From Bryobacterales bacterium (GTDB lineage: Bacteria; Acidobacteriota; Terriglobia; Bryobacterales; Bryobacteraceae): a stretch of DNA of 43,102 nucleotides. The translations under genes were made by a program, and so were the position numbers. Position 1 is the first letter of the stretch; every line of letters starts with the position of its first letter. The stretch lies in NCBI GenBank assembly GCA_003166865.1, contig PMUP01000090.1, forward strand, positions 1-43,102, read 5' to 3'. Positions 25,100 to 33,021 of this stretch are shown one piece after another. The notes below the pieces were generated by a model. It did no database searches. It worked only from the letters and a program-made list of their open reading frames with translations, and was not told the DNA's origin.

Positions 25100-26340
25100 T
25101 CGCCTCCGCGCATCGCAACTTAGTGGGCGGTGTTGAGAAATATCTCCAGGCGGTGCTGCCCGGTTTACAGGAGCGGGGCCACGATGTCGCCTTCCTGTAT
25201 GAACATCCTGCGGATCCCAAGCACGAGCAGATCGATTCTCCCTCGGGATTTCTGCATTCCTGGTGCTTAGCGGGGAAGGATGCCAAAGCTGTGCTCGGCT
25301 CGGTGGCGGAATGGAAACCGGATATCGTTTATAGCCACGGCTTCGATGGCGCGGAGTCGGTGGCCGTAGAGAACAGCCTGCTCGAAGCCTACCCAGTCGC
25401 ATTGTACGTTCACAATTACGATCGTACGTGCTCCACGGGGAGGAAGTGCCACAGCTTTCCGCAGATTCAAATCTGTACGCGCCGGCTTGGCCCGGCCTGC
25501 CTCTTACTCCACTACCCGCGCCGCTGTGGAGGACTCAATCCAGGCACGATGTGGCGGGAGTACCAACGGCACGTTGAATTGAATGCCAGGCTGTCCGATC
25601 ACCAGGCGATTTTGGTGGCTAGCAGGTATATGCATCGCGAAATGGAGCGTCACGGCGTGAGCGCGGAGAAACTTCACCTGGCGCCCCTCCCGACCACCGA
25701 CGTCATTCCAGACGCCCTGCCGCCCGCGCCCAAGCGCCTGACCGGAAAAATCATTTTCGTGGGCCGGCTCACCGATATCAAGGGCGCGAAGCATCTGATC
25801 CAGGCCATTCCAAGTGCCGCCCGGAGGCTGGACCGGCAGCTGAGCTTGACCGTGGCCGGCGATGGTCCCGATCGAGGCGTGCTCGAAGAAACAGCCCAGC
25901 ACCTCGGAGTCACGGTGGAATTCGCAGGCTGGGTACACACGCGCCAGAAGTTGGACCTCATGCGCGAAGCGGATCTGTTGGCGGTGCCTAGCTTGTGGCC
26001 GGAGCCGTTCGGCTTGGTGGGCATTGAAGCGGGCTGCTTGGGCGTGCCGGCGGTTGGCTACGCGGTCGGCGGCATTCCTGATTGGCTGATCGCTGGCGAG
26101 AGCGGGGAACTGGCGCCCGGCGATCCACCGACCATCGACGGTCTGGCGGACGCGATTGTTCGAGCCTTGGGCGATCCCGGACACTACCAGCATCTGTGCT
26201 CGGGAGCTTGGAAACTCGCGCAGCGCTTTACTCTCGAGAATCACCTGGCCCAATTGGAACCGATCCTGAATGAAACTGGAATTACAACAGACGCTGCCGG
26301 AATCGGGCTCTCTCTCCAGCATGCCCGTGGCCCGGAGTAA
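25087..26340 (+). CDS. GT4-like glycosyltransferase with Cys-rich insert
   Basis: A 417-residue GT-B protein. It starts MRILIASAHRNLVGGVEKY, with a GGAG ribosome site about eight bases upstream. The donor domain begins KIIFVGRLTDIKGAKHLI and carries E-x7-E (EPFGLVGIEAG). Unusual is a Cys cluster in the acceptor domain: C115, C121, C130, C138 and C147, beginning just after HNYDRT. Five Cys over 33 residues, with surrounding Arg and His, could bind a metal or form a structural knuckle. The cluster sits where other GT4 enzymes have the loop that contacts the acceptor. Specificity is unknown. The gene overlaps both neighbours, as is usual in this operon. Confidence 0.87.
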   Translation: MRILIASAHRNLVGGVEKYLQAVLPGLQERGHDVAFLYEHPADPKHEQIDSPSGFLHSWCLAGKDAKAVLGSVAEWKPDIVYSHGFDGAESVAVENSLLEAYPVALYVHNYDRTCSTGRKCHSFPQIQICTRRLGPACLLLHYPRRCGGLNPGTMWREYQRHVELNARLSDHQAILVASRYMHREMERHGVSAEKLHLAPLPTTDVIPDALPPAPKRLTGKIIFVGRLTDIKGAKHLIQAIPSAARRLDRQLSLTVAGDGPDRGVLEETAQHLGVTVEFAGWVHTRQKLDLMREADLLAVPSLWPEPFGLVGIEAGCLGVPAVGYAVGGIPDWLIAGESGELAPGDPPTIDGLADAIVRALGDPGHYQHLCSGAWKLAQRFTLENHLAQLEPILNETGITTDAAGIGLSLQHARGPE

Positions 26341-27496
26341 ACAGCTGCGCGTCGCGGTGCTCTGCGATTTCCTGGAAGAGGGCTGGCCCAGCATGGATGT
26401 CACTGGAAACATGCTCCATCAGTCCCTGGCCGAAATCTATCCCCACCAGCTCAGCGCCGACCAATTGCGGCCGGAGTTCCACTGGCGCTTGACGCGCGTA
26501 CCGATGCTTCCCCGTGCGCTCGGCCGGAATGCCGACCGTTTGCTGAACCGCTTCTTCGACTACCCGCGTTGGCTCGGGACCCGAACCGGCGATTACGATC
26601 TGTTTCACTTGGTGGACCACAGCTATTCACAATTGCTCCACAAGCTTCCCGCGCACCGGACCATCGTCACCTGCCACGATCTGGACACCTTCCGTTGTTT
26701 GCTCGAGCCGGAGCAGGAAAAACGGTCTGCCTGGTTTCAAGCCATGGCTCGCAGAATCTTGAGTGGGTTCCAGCAGGCCGCGCACGTCATCTGCAACAGT
26801 GCAGCCACTCGCGATCAGCTTCTGCATTACCGGCTCTTCCCGCCAGAACGCTTGAGTGTGATCCATGTGGGACTAAGTCCTCGATTCACATCGCTACCGA
26901 ATCCAGAAGCGGATGCCGAAGCGGTCCGGCTGCTGGGGCCGAGTGTAGCCAGTGAGGTCAGGCTGCTCAGCGTTGGAAGCACGATTCCTCGAAAACGGAT
27001 CGACATTTTGTTGCGCGTGTTCGCCGCCATCCGCCAGGACTTGCCCGCCGCGCGGCTGATTCGTGTTGGCGGCGCGTTCACCGAGGCGCAGCTCCAGTTA
27101 GCCAGAGATCTCAAAGTGGAAGAATCCATCGCAGTCCTTCCGTTCGTGACTGGCGATGTTCTCGCGTCCATCTACCGGCAATCCACGCTGCTGCTGCAAC
27201 CGTCCGAGTCCGAAGGATTTGGAATGCCGCTCACCGAAGCCCTCGCGTGCGGCTGTCCGGTGCTGGCCAGCGATCTGGCGTCCCTGCGCGAAGTGGGAGG
27301 GACCGCGGTCAGCTATTGCTCGGTCGCGGACGTAGACGCCTGGAAGCGGGCCGCGCTTCAGATGGTGCGAAAAAATGCCGACCGAAACGCCTTCGAGTCA
27401 TGGCGGCGGCAGGCGCGCGAACACGCCGGGCATTATTCCTGGGCTGAGAACGCCCGCCAAACATTCGACGTTTATAAGAAAGTGCTCCAACAGTAA
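26321..27496 (+). CDS. GT4-like glycosyltransferase
   Basis: A 391-residue GT-B protein from the ATG at 26321. An in-frame ATG at 26270 would add 17 unremarkable residues and overlap the upstream gene by 71 bases, so the later start is preferred. The first strand is LRVAVLCDF, DLFHLVDHSYSQ lies in the acceptor domain, the donor domain begins LLSVGSTIPRKRIDILL, and the E-x7-E signature is EGFGMPLTEALACG. The pattern is that of the common mannosyl/rhamnosyl-type GT4 enzymes, but the donor cannot be assigned. It is followed after 3 bases by the GT8-like gene. Confidence 0.87.
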   Translation: MPVARSKQLRVAVLCDFLEEGWPSMDVTGNMLHQSLAEIYPHQLSADQLRPEFHWRLTRVPMLPRALGRNADRLLNRFFDYPRWLGTRTGDYDLFHLVDHSYSQLLHKLPAHRTIVTCHDLDTFRCLLEPEQEKRSAWFQAMARRILSGFQQAAHVICNSAATRDQLLHYRLFPPERLSVIHVGLSPRFTSLPNPEADAEAVRLLGPSVASEVRLLSVGSTIPRKRIDILLRVFAAIRQDLPAARLIRVGGAFTEAQLQLARDLKVEESIAVLPFVTGDVLASIYRQSTLLLQPSESEGFGMPLTEALACGCPVLASDLASLREVGGTAVSYCSVADVDAWKRAALQMVRKNADRNAFESWRRQAREHAGHYSWAENARQTFDVYKKVLQQ

Positions 27497-27499
27497 AGC

Positions 27500-28582
27500 A
27501 TGGCTTCCAGCGACATCGCATTCTGTTTAGCCGAGGACCGGCCGGAAATCGAAACCGGACTTCGCCTGGCCATTCTGAGCGTCTGCACATTTTGTCCGGC
27601 GACTCCGGTTTACGTCTACCGTCCTCCGTGCGACCCGCAATTCGGCGAATGGGTTCGCCAGTTCCCACAGGTTCGTTGGATCCCCCATGCTCCCGAGGGA
27701 GCCAACAGTTGGAACTGCAAACCGCAGGCCCTGAAACCCGTGCTGGCGGATGGGCATCGCAGCGCCGTCTGGCTGGATTCGGACCTGATCATTACCAGTG
27801 ACTGCCGCCCTTTGTTCCAGAATCTGGACGATCGAACCTTGGCTATTACGCAAGAGCCCGCCAGCCTGGGGCATCAAGGCACCGCGGTGCGGACACGCGC
27901 CTGGAAGCTGGAGGCTCGGCGTGCGTTGCCCTTCACCTTGAATTCCTCCGTGCTGCGCGTGACAAAACAGCATCTTCCGCTGCTGGAACGTTGGACCCAA
28001 TATCTGGCCGATCCCCAATACCTCGCTTGCCAGTCGCTACCGGTGGAGGAACGCCCGATTCATATGGCCAGCGACCAGGACATTCTCAATGCGCTGATCG
28101 GAGCGCCCGAGTTCGCGGATATTCCATTGCATGTGTTCCGCAGCGCGGTGGATATCATCCATACCGGAGGCGCTCTCGGATATTCCTGGAACGAGCGTCT
28201 GCGCGGTGTATTGAAACCGAAGCCCACTTTCCTGCACGCCACTGCCGGTAAACCTTGGCTCTGGCTGGGTGGAGCACCCTATTGGTCGGTGCGAAATTTC
28301 TTCGGTTGGCACCGGCGGCTGCTGCAGGAACTGTCGCCTTATCTTTTCGAATCCCGGCGCTACCGCAACCAACTCGATCAGGACACGCGCTGGATGGACA
28401 AGCGCACCGGAACCGGCACGCTGCTCCGTTTGCTCGGGTTTGGGCATTTCGCTCTGCGGGGTCTTCCGCTCTCGGTGGCCGCGAGCGCGACCGACGCCGC
28501 GAAAAGATTGTCGCGCTCAAGTCCAAGGTCCGAGGCCGGTCCACCGGACGACAGTGTTCCGCTTTTCGGACAGCGCCACTAG
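27500..28582 (+). CDS. GT8-like (GT-A fold) glycosyltransferase
   Basis: A 360-residue protein unlike its GT-B neighbours. It has the GT-A metal motif D93-S-D95 in WLDSDLIIT, a later SDQDILNAL segment at residues 191-199, and a HATAGKPW segment beginning at H246. These three features in this order follow the GT8 layout (DxD, then a buried Asp, then HxxGxxKPW). The overall sequence is divergent and the family call is from motifs only. If right, it uses a divalent metal and a UDP-sugar, for example UDP-galactose or UDP-glucose made by GalE. The last 40 residues are Ser/Arg/Pro-rich and look disordered. It is the only non-GT4 transferase in the locus. Confidence 0.7.
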   Translation: MASSDIAFCLAEDRPEIETGLRLAILSVCTFCPATPVYVYRPPCDPQFGEWVRQFPQVRWIPHAPEGANSWNCKPQALKPVLADGHRSAVWLDSDLIITSDCRPLFQNLDDRTLAITQEPASLGHQGTAVRTRAWKLEARRALPFTLNSSVLRVTKQHLPLLERWTQYLADPQYLACQSLPVEERPIHMASDQDILNALIGAPEFADIPLHVFRSAVDIIHTGGALGYSWNERLRGVLKPKPTFLHATAGKPWLWLGGAPYWSVRNFFGWHRRLLQELSPYLFESRRYRNQLDQDTRWMDKRTGTGTLLRLLGFGHFALRGLPLSVAASATDAAKRLSRSSPRSEAGPPDDSVPLFGQRH

Positions 28583-28593
28583 CCGGACCCCTT

Positions 28594-29697
28594 GTGAAAA
28601 TCGCCTATGTCGTACACGACTATCACCGGTCTGGCGGACACAGCCGCTATGTCGCTGAATTGGCGACGCGCTTCGCCCGCGAACACGAAGTGCACGTCTT
28701 TGCCAATCGCATCGATCACGACGGCAGTGCGCCCATCCAATTCCACCAGGTCCCAGCCTGGCGGGCCAACGCGCTGACCACCGTGCTGAGCTTTATTCTG
28801 CCGGTTACTTTCCAGATTCCTCGTGGCTTCGACATCATCCACAGCCAAGGCTTCTGCGGTTTGCGCGGAAACGTGTTTACAGCCCACATCTGCAATCGCG
28901 CGTGGCATCGGGGTCTGCAAAAACTGGAGGGAGGGGCGAGCTTCCGAGAGACCATCTTCAATGCGGTGGGCACAACACTTGAATATGGGCTGTATCGCTT
29001 TGCCTCGCATTGTGAAGTGATCGCGATCTCAAAACGGGTGGCTCGGGACATCGTCGAGTATTACCACTGCCGGGCGCCCATCCACGTAATCCATCACGGT
29101 GTGGATCTGGAATTGTTTTCACCCGCCAACCGGCAACGCTCGAGATCGGAAGCACGCGCCCAGCACGGTTTCGCCGATGGCGAAATGGTCTTCCTCTATG
29201 TTGGAGATTTAAGGAAAGGCGCGAGCTGGGCGATCCAAGCCCTGGCCACACTCGCCCAAGGCCGTCTGCTGTTGGTGTCACGGTCACGAACCGAGGCCTA
29301 TCAGCGATTGGCGCAAGAGCTGGGAGTGAGCGATCGCGTGGTGTTCGCCGGGCCTACTAACCAGGTTGAGAAGGCCTACGCGGCCGCCGACGCTTTCGTG
29401 CTTCCCACTCCGTACGATGCTTTTGCCATGGTTGTCTCCGAAGCCATGGCCTGTGCGCTGCCCGTCATCGTCAGTCGCGAGGCGGGAGCCTCGGAGTTGA
29501 TTGAGCATGGCGTGAATGGCTTATTGCTGGCGGACGCCAGCGTTCCTGAACTCGCGCGCCAGATGGAATCTCTCGAACGAGATCGCCCATGGGCGGCCCG
29601 CCTGGGATGCGCGGCGCGAAAAAGCGTCGAGAGTCTGACGTGGGACACGGTGGCTCATCAAACCATGGGCGTGTACCGGGAGCTGCTGGGAACTTGA
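28594..29697 (+). CDS. GT4-like glycosyltransferase
   Basis: A 367-residue GT-B protein from the GTG at 28594, directly before the first strand (KIAYVVHDYHRSGGHSRYV). Longer open frames reaching 28255 lie inside the upstream gene and are not believed. The donor domain has FLYVGDLRKGASWAIQAL and the signature DAFAMVVSEAMACALPV with Asp in place of the first Glu. Family features are complete. A HICNRAWH motif in the acceptor domain is similar to that in GT4 enzymes of teichuronic or exopolysaccharide clusters, without allowing a specific call. Confidence 0.87.
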   Translation: MKIAYVVHDYHRSGGHSRYVAELATRFAREHEVHVFANRIDHDGSAPIQFHQVPAWRANALTTVLSFILPVTFQIPRGFDIIHSQGFCGLRGNVFTAHICNRAWHRGLQKLEGGASFRETIFNAVGTTLEYGLYRFASHCEVIAISKRVARDIVEYYHCRAPIHVIHHGVDLELFSPANRQRSRSEARAQHGFADGEMVFLYVGDLRKGASWAIQALATLAQGRLLLVSRSRTEAYQRLAQELGVSDRVVFAGPTNQVEKAYAAADAFVLPTPYDAFAMVVSEAMACALPVIVSREAGASELIEHGVNGLLLADASVPELARQMESLERDRPWAARLGCAARKSVESLTWDTVAHQTMGVYRELLGT

Positions 29698-29708
29698 GCT
29701 TCGCCCGC

Positions 29709-30884
29709 ATGGAAAGACCAGTATTAGTCTTCTTGGTGAACGGCGATGCGGCGGGCGCCATGGGTATCCGCGCGCGCTCTTTCGAGCAGCGGTTGAATGC
29801 CGAGTTTCGCATTGAAATCGCCTACCGGTCGGCCAATAAGCTCCAATCGATTTGGCAAATGTTTCGGGTGCTGACCCAAGTCCGTCCGGCGCTGTGCTAC
29901 GTCTTTGACATGGGCTTCTCGGGGGTGATCGCAGCCGCGCTGTACCGCTCCATCTCGGGATGCCGCGGCATTGTGGACACCGGCGACGCGATCTATGAAC
30001 TCAGCCGCTTGAGCGGCAGCCGCGGTCCGGTCGGGCTCCAGCTGACCAGGCTGCTGGAGTGGTTCGCTATACGGAGCAGCGATCGCGTGGTGGTGCGGAG
30101 CCATCCCCATCAGGAGCTACTCGCCCGGCAGGGTGTCGCGGCCGGCGCCGTGCCCGATGGAGTGGACACGCAGCAGTTTTTCCCTCGAGGACCTCTTGCA
30201 GACGATGAACTGCGCCGCCAGCATGGCCTCGAAGGATGCACTGTCATCGGGTTGCTGGGCAGTCTTATCTGGAGCCCAAGCCTCGAGATGTGCTACGGCT
30301 GGGAACTGATCGAGTTGATCGATCGGCTTCGCGATCAGCGCGTGAAGGGCGTCATTATTGGAGATGGCTCCGGTCTTGCCAAGCTCCAGGCTCGCGCGGC
30401 GGCGCTTGGTTTGGAGGATCGGATCGTGTTCCTGGGCCGGCTTCCATATGCCGAGCTCCCGCGCTATCTAAACGTGATGGACATTTGCTTGTCGACGCAG
30501 ACCAATGACGCGGCGGGACAGGTCCGCACCACCGGAAAGCTTCCGCTCTATCTTGCTTGTGGCCGCTTCGTGCTTTCTACCGACGTCGGCGAGGCGGCCC
30601 GCGTTCTGCCCTCGGACATGCTGGTCCCCTACAATGGGACCAAGGATCCGGATTATCCCAAACGCTTGGAGGACCGTGTTCGAGTTCTGTTGCAAGACCC
30701 GGCTCGCCTGGCGCAACATTCGGTAAGCGTGGCCATCGCCAAGACCAATTTCGAATACGATGTGCTGACGGTGAAGATCCGTCAGATTTTGGGTGAGTTA
30801 CTGTCTGGCTGGACGCGGGATTCCTCGTCCCCGAAGAAATCGAGTTTGCCGGCGGCGGCCGAAACTAAAAGCGGATCAAGATGA
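29709..30884 (+). CDS. GT4-like glycosyltransferase lacking the E-x7-E pair
   Basis: A 391-residue GT-B protein from the ATG at 29709; the in-frame region back to 29589 overlaps the upstream gene and carries no fold. The first strand is PVLVFLVNGDAAGAMG, and the donor domain starts VIGLLGSLIWSPSLEM. The usual E-x7-E signature is replaced: TTGKLPLYLACGR (K277 to R286) aligns with the KxxEYxAxG form, but L280 stands where the Glu should be. The preceding TNDAAGQVR has no Glu either. The enzyme may therefore be inactive, or use a different donor mode. The C-terminus is Ser/Lys-rich and disordered. The stop overlaps gmd in ATGA. Confidence 0.82.
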   Translation: MERPVLVFLVNGDAAGAMGIRARSFEQRLNAEFRIEIAYRSANKLQSIWQMFRVLTQVRPALCYVFDMGFSGVIAAALYRSISGCRGIVDTGDAIYELSRLSGSRGPVGLQLTRLLEWFAIRSSDRVVVRSHPHQELLARQGVAAGAVPDGVDTQQFFPRGPLADDELRRQHGLEGCTVIGLLGSLIWSPSLEMCYGWELIELIDRLRDQRVKGVIIGDGSGLAKLQARAAALGLEDRIVFLGRLPYAELPRYLNVMDICLSTQTNDAAGQVRTTGKLPLYLACGRFVLSTDVGEAARVLPSDMLVPYNGTKDPDYPKRLEDRVRVLLQDPARLAQHSVSVAIAKTNFEYDVLTVKIRQILGELLSGWTRDSSSPKKSSLPAAAETKSGSR

Positions 30885-31897
30885 ACCCGGCCACACAAAA
30901 AAAGGCGCTCATTACCGGAATCACCGGTCAAGACGGGAGCTATCTGGCTGAATACCTGCTCGGCCTGGGTTACGAAGTACACGGCTTGGTTCGCCGCGTG
31001 GCTTTGGAGCAACCCGCACACCGGCTCAGCCGCTTGCGCGGTATCCGGAATCAGATTCAGATCCACGCCGCAAGTCTCGAAAGCTACGCCAGCATTTTCC
31101 ATGTTCTTAGCAAGCATCAGTTCGACGAGTGCTATCATCTGGCCGCTCAAAGCTTCGTCGGGGAAAGCTTTATCGACGGCTTTTCCACCATGACAGCGAA
31201 CATCAGCGGCACCCATTACGTGTTAGCGGCGCTGCGCGAATTGCAGCCGTCCGCGAAGTTCTACTTTGCCGGTTCGAGCGAAATGTTCGGCAACGTGCGC
31301 GAGACTCCCCAAAGGGAGAGCACTCCCTTTCATCCCCGCAGCCCATATGGAATCAGCAAGGTAGCTGGGTTCCATCTGACCACCAATTACCGGGAAGCCT
31401 ACGGAATGTTCTGCGCCTCTGGGATTCTATTCAACCATGAGAGCCCGCGGCGGGGCTTCGAGTTTGTTACGCGCAAGATCACGGAAGGCGTGGCCCGCAT
31501 CAAGGCCGGTATGGCGAAAGAACTGAAGCTCGGGAATCTGGACGCCAAGCGCGATTGGGGCCATGCCCGGGACTATGTTCGCGCCATGCACCTAATCTTG
31601 CAGCAGCCTTCGTCCGATGACTATGTTGTGGCCACAGGCGAGGCGCACAGCGTCCGGGAGTTCTGTCAATTGGCGTTTGCCGAGGCGGGTTTGGACTATC
31701 GCGACTGGGTGAAGGCCGACCCCACGTTTTACCGGCCCGCGGAAGTCGATCTGCTCCTGGGCGATGCCAGCAAGGCTCGCAGCGTGCTCGGCTGGCGCCC
31801 CACGACCGACTTTCAGAGCCTGGTAAAGGAAATGGTTCACTCTGACCTGGAACTTATTGGTTCCGAAGGTTCAAAGCGAGAGAGCGTAACGGCGTAA
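30881..31897 (+). CDS. gmd: GDP-mannose 4,6-dehydratase
   Basis: A 338-residue extended SDR enzyme. NADP site GITGQDGS is at residues 13-20, and the catalytic Tyr-Lys pair is Y156 and K160 in SPYGISK. The long GMD hallmark LFNHESPRRG follows, then FVTRKIT and the substrate motif RDWGHARDYVRAM. These identify the family firmly. It converts GDP-mannose to GDP-4-keto-6-deoxymannose, the precursor of GDP-fucose, GDP-rhamnose or GDP-perosamine. No GMER, RMD or Per enzyme accompanies it in the window, so the final sugar is unknown; the next gene might process the product. The segment RRVALEQPAHRLSRL replaces the usual RRSSSFNT block, a sign of a divergent subgroup. Confidence 0.92.
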   Translation: MNPATQKKALITGITGQDGSYLAEYLLGLGYEVHGLVRRVALEQPAHRLSRLRGIRNQIQIHAASLESYASIFHVLSKHQFDECYHLAAQSFVGESFIDGFSTMTANISGTHYVLAALRELQPSAKFYFAGSSEMFGNVRETPQRESTPFHPRSPYGISKVAGFHLTTNYREAYGMFCASGILFNHESPRRGFEFVTRKITEGVARIKAGMAKELKLGNLDAKRDWGHARDYVRAMHLILQQPSSDDYVVATGEAHSVREFCQLAFAEAGLDYRDWVKADPTFYRPAEVDLLLGDASKARSVLGWRPTTDFQSLVKEMVHSDLELIGSEGSKRESVTA

Positions 31898-31917
31898 AAG
31901 CAGGCTGCGAGCTTCGG

Positions 31918-31952
31918 GGCTTGGGCTCCAGATTCGAGGCTTAGGCTCCAGA
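31918..31952. repeat. Direct repeat of 15 bp between gmd and SDR gene
   Basis: GGCTTGGGCTCCAGA (31918-31932) and GGCTTAGGCTCCAGA (31938-31952) differ at one base with a 20-bp period. They fill most of the 70-bp gap and end at the ribosome site (GAGAGGA) of the next gene. Possibly a small regulatory or slippage-derived element. Confidence 0.6.
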
Positions 31953-31967
31953 GAGGACAAGCAACTT

Positions 31968-33008
31968 ATGAAAACCATCATCACCGGAGGCGCCGGGTTC
32001 ATCGGCTGCAATGCCGCTAGCCGCTACTTGCGTCGCGGCGATCATGTAGTCGTGGTCGACAATTTGTCGCGGGAAGGCGTCCAAAGAAATCTGGATTGGC
32101 TGGAAGGACGCGGGTCGCTGGAATTTGTCCAATTGGACATCCGGCAGGCGGGAGACTTGGCGCGCCTGTTTCGCAAGCACCGCGACGCCGGCCGGGTGCT
32201 CCACCTGGCGGCCCAGGTGGCTGTTACCACTTCGGTGACAGCGCCGCGCGAAGACTTCGAGATCAATGCCCTCGGCACGTTCAATGTCCTCGAAGCCATC
32301 CGTGAGGCCGGTATCACCGCACCGATTCTTTACTCTTCGACTAACAAGGTCTACGGAGAGATGACCGACGTTGGCGTCGCCGAGCAACACGGGCGGTATG
32401 GTTACCAGACCCTTCCCGCGGGTGTTTCCGAGCAGAGAAACCTGGATTTCCACTCGCCCTACGGCTGTTCCAAAGGCTCCGCCGATCAATACGTGATCGA
32501 TTACCACCGCATTTATGGTCTGCGCACGATCGTGTTCCGGCAATCCTGCATTTACGGATACCGGCAATTCGGCGCCGAGGATCAGGGCTGGGTAGCCTGG
32601 TTCATGATCGCCAGCCAACTCGGCCGGCCGATCACCGTCTACGGCGATGGCAAACAGGTGCGCGACGTACTCTTCGTCGACGACCTGCTGGATGCTTATG
32701 ATGCCGCCTTCGCGGCTGGCGACCGGGCTGTCGGCAAGGCCTACAACATCGGTGGCGGCGGCGCGAACGTGTTGTCCCTGCTGGAACTGCTGACCTACAT
32801 CGAGAAGCGCCAGAATCGCAAAATTCCGTACGGCTTCGCCGACTGGCGTCCGGGCGATCAGAAAGTTTTCGTCAGCGACATCCGGCGCGCGCAGGCCGAA
32901 CTCGGTTGGGCGCCGAAAACGGACTGCGTTCGCGGGCTCGGGCTGCTTTATGATTGGGTCTCGGAGAACCAGGGATTGTTTGTCCAACCCGCGCCTGTCG
33001 TAGCCTAG
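31968..33008 (+). CDS. CDP-paratose 2-epimerase-like SDR
   Basis: A 346-residue extended SDR protein. NAD site GGAGFIG is at residues 7-13 and the catalytic pair is Y165 and K169 in SPYGCSKG. Particular blocks, namely STNKVYG, FRQSCIYG and EDQGWVAWF, are hallmarks of CDP-paratose/tyvelose 2-epimerases and their relatives. Such enzymes invert C2 of a nucleotide-linked deoxysugar. The other genes of CDP-tyvelose synthesis (CDP-glucose pyrophosphorylase and 4,6-dehydratase, and so on) are not in the window. The substrate may therefore be another NDP-sugar, perhaps the Gmd product. A GAGAGGA ribosome site lies 10 bases upstream of the ATG. Confidence 0.85.
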   Translation: MKTIITGGAGFIGCNAASRYLRRGDHVVVVDNLSREGVQRNLDWLEGRGSLEFVQLDIRQAGDLARLFRKHRDAGRVLHLAAQVAVTTSVTAPREDFEINALGTFNVLEAIREAGITAPILYSSTNKVYGEMTDVGVAEQHGRYGYQTLPAGVSEQRNLDFHSPYGCSKGSADQYVIDYHRIYGLRTIVFRQSCIYGYRQFGAEDQGWVAWFMIASQLGRPITVYGDGKQVRDVLFVDDLLDAYDAAFAAGDRAVGKAYNIGGGGANVLSLLELLTYIEKRQNRKIPYGFADWRPGDQKVFVSDIRRAQAELGWAPKTDCVRGLGLLYDWVSENQGLFVQPAPVVA

Positions 33009-33021
33009 CCCCCAGCGCCGC

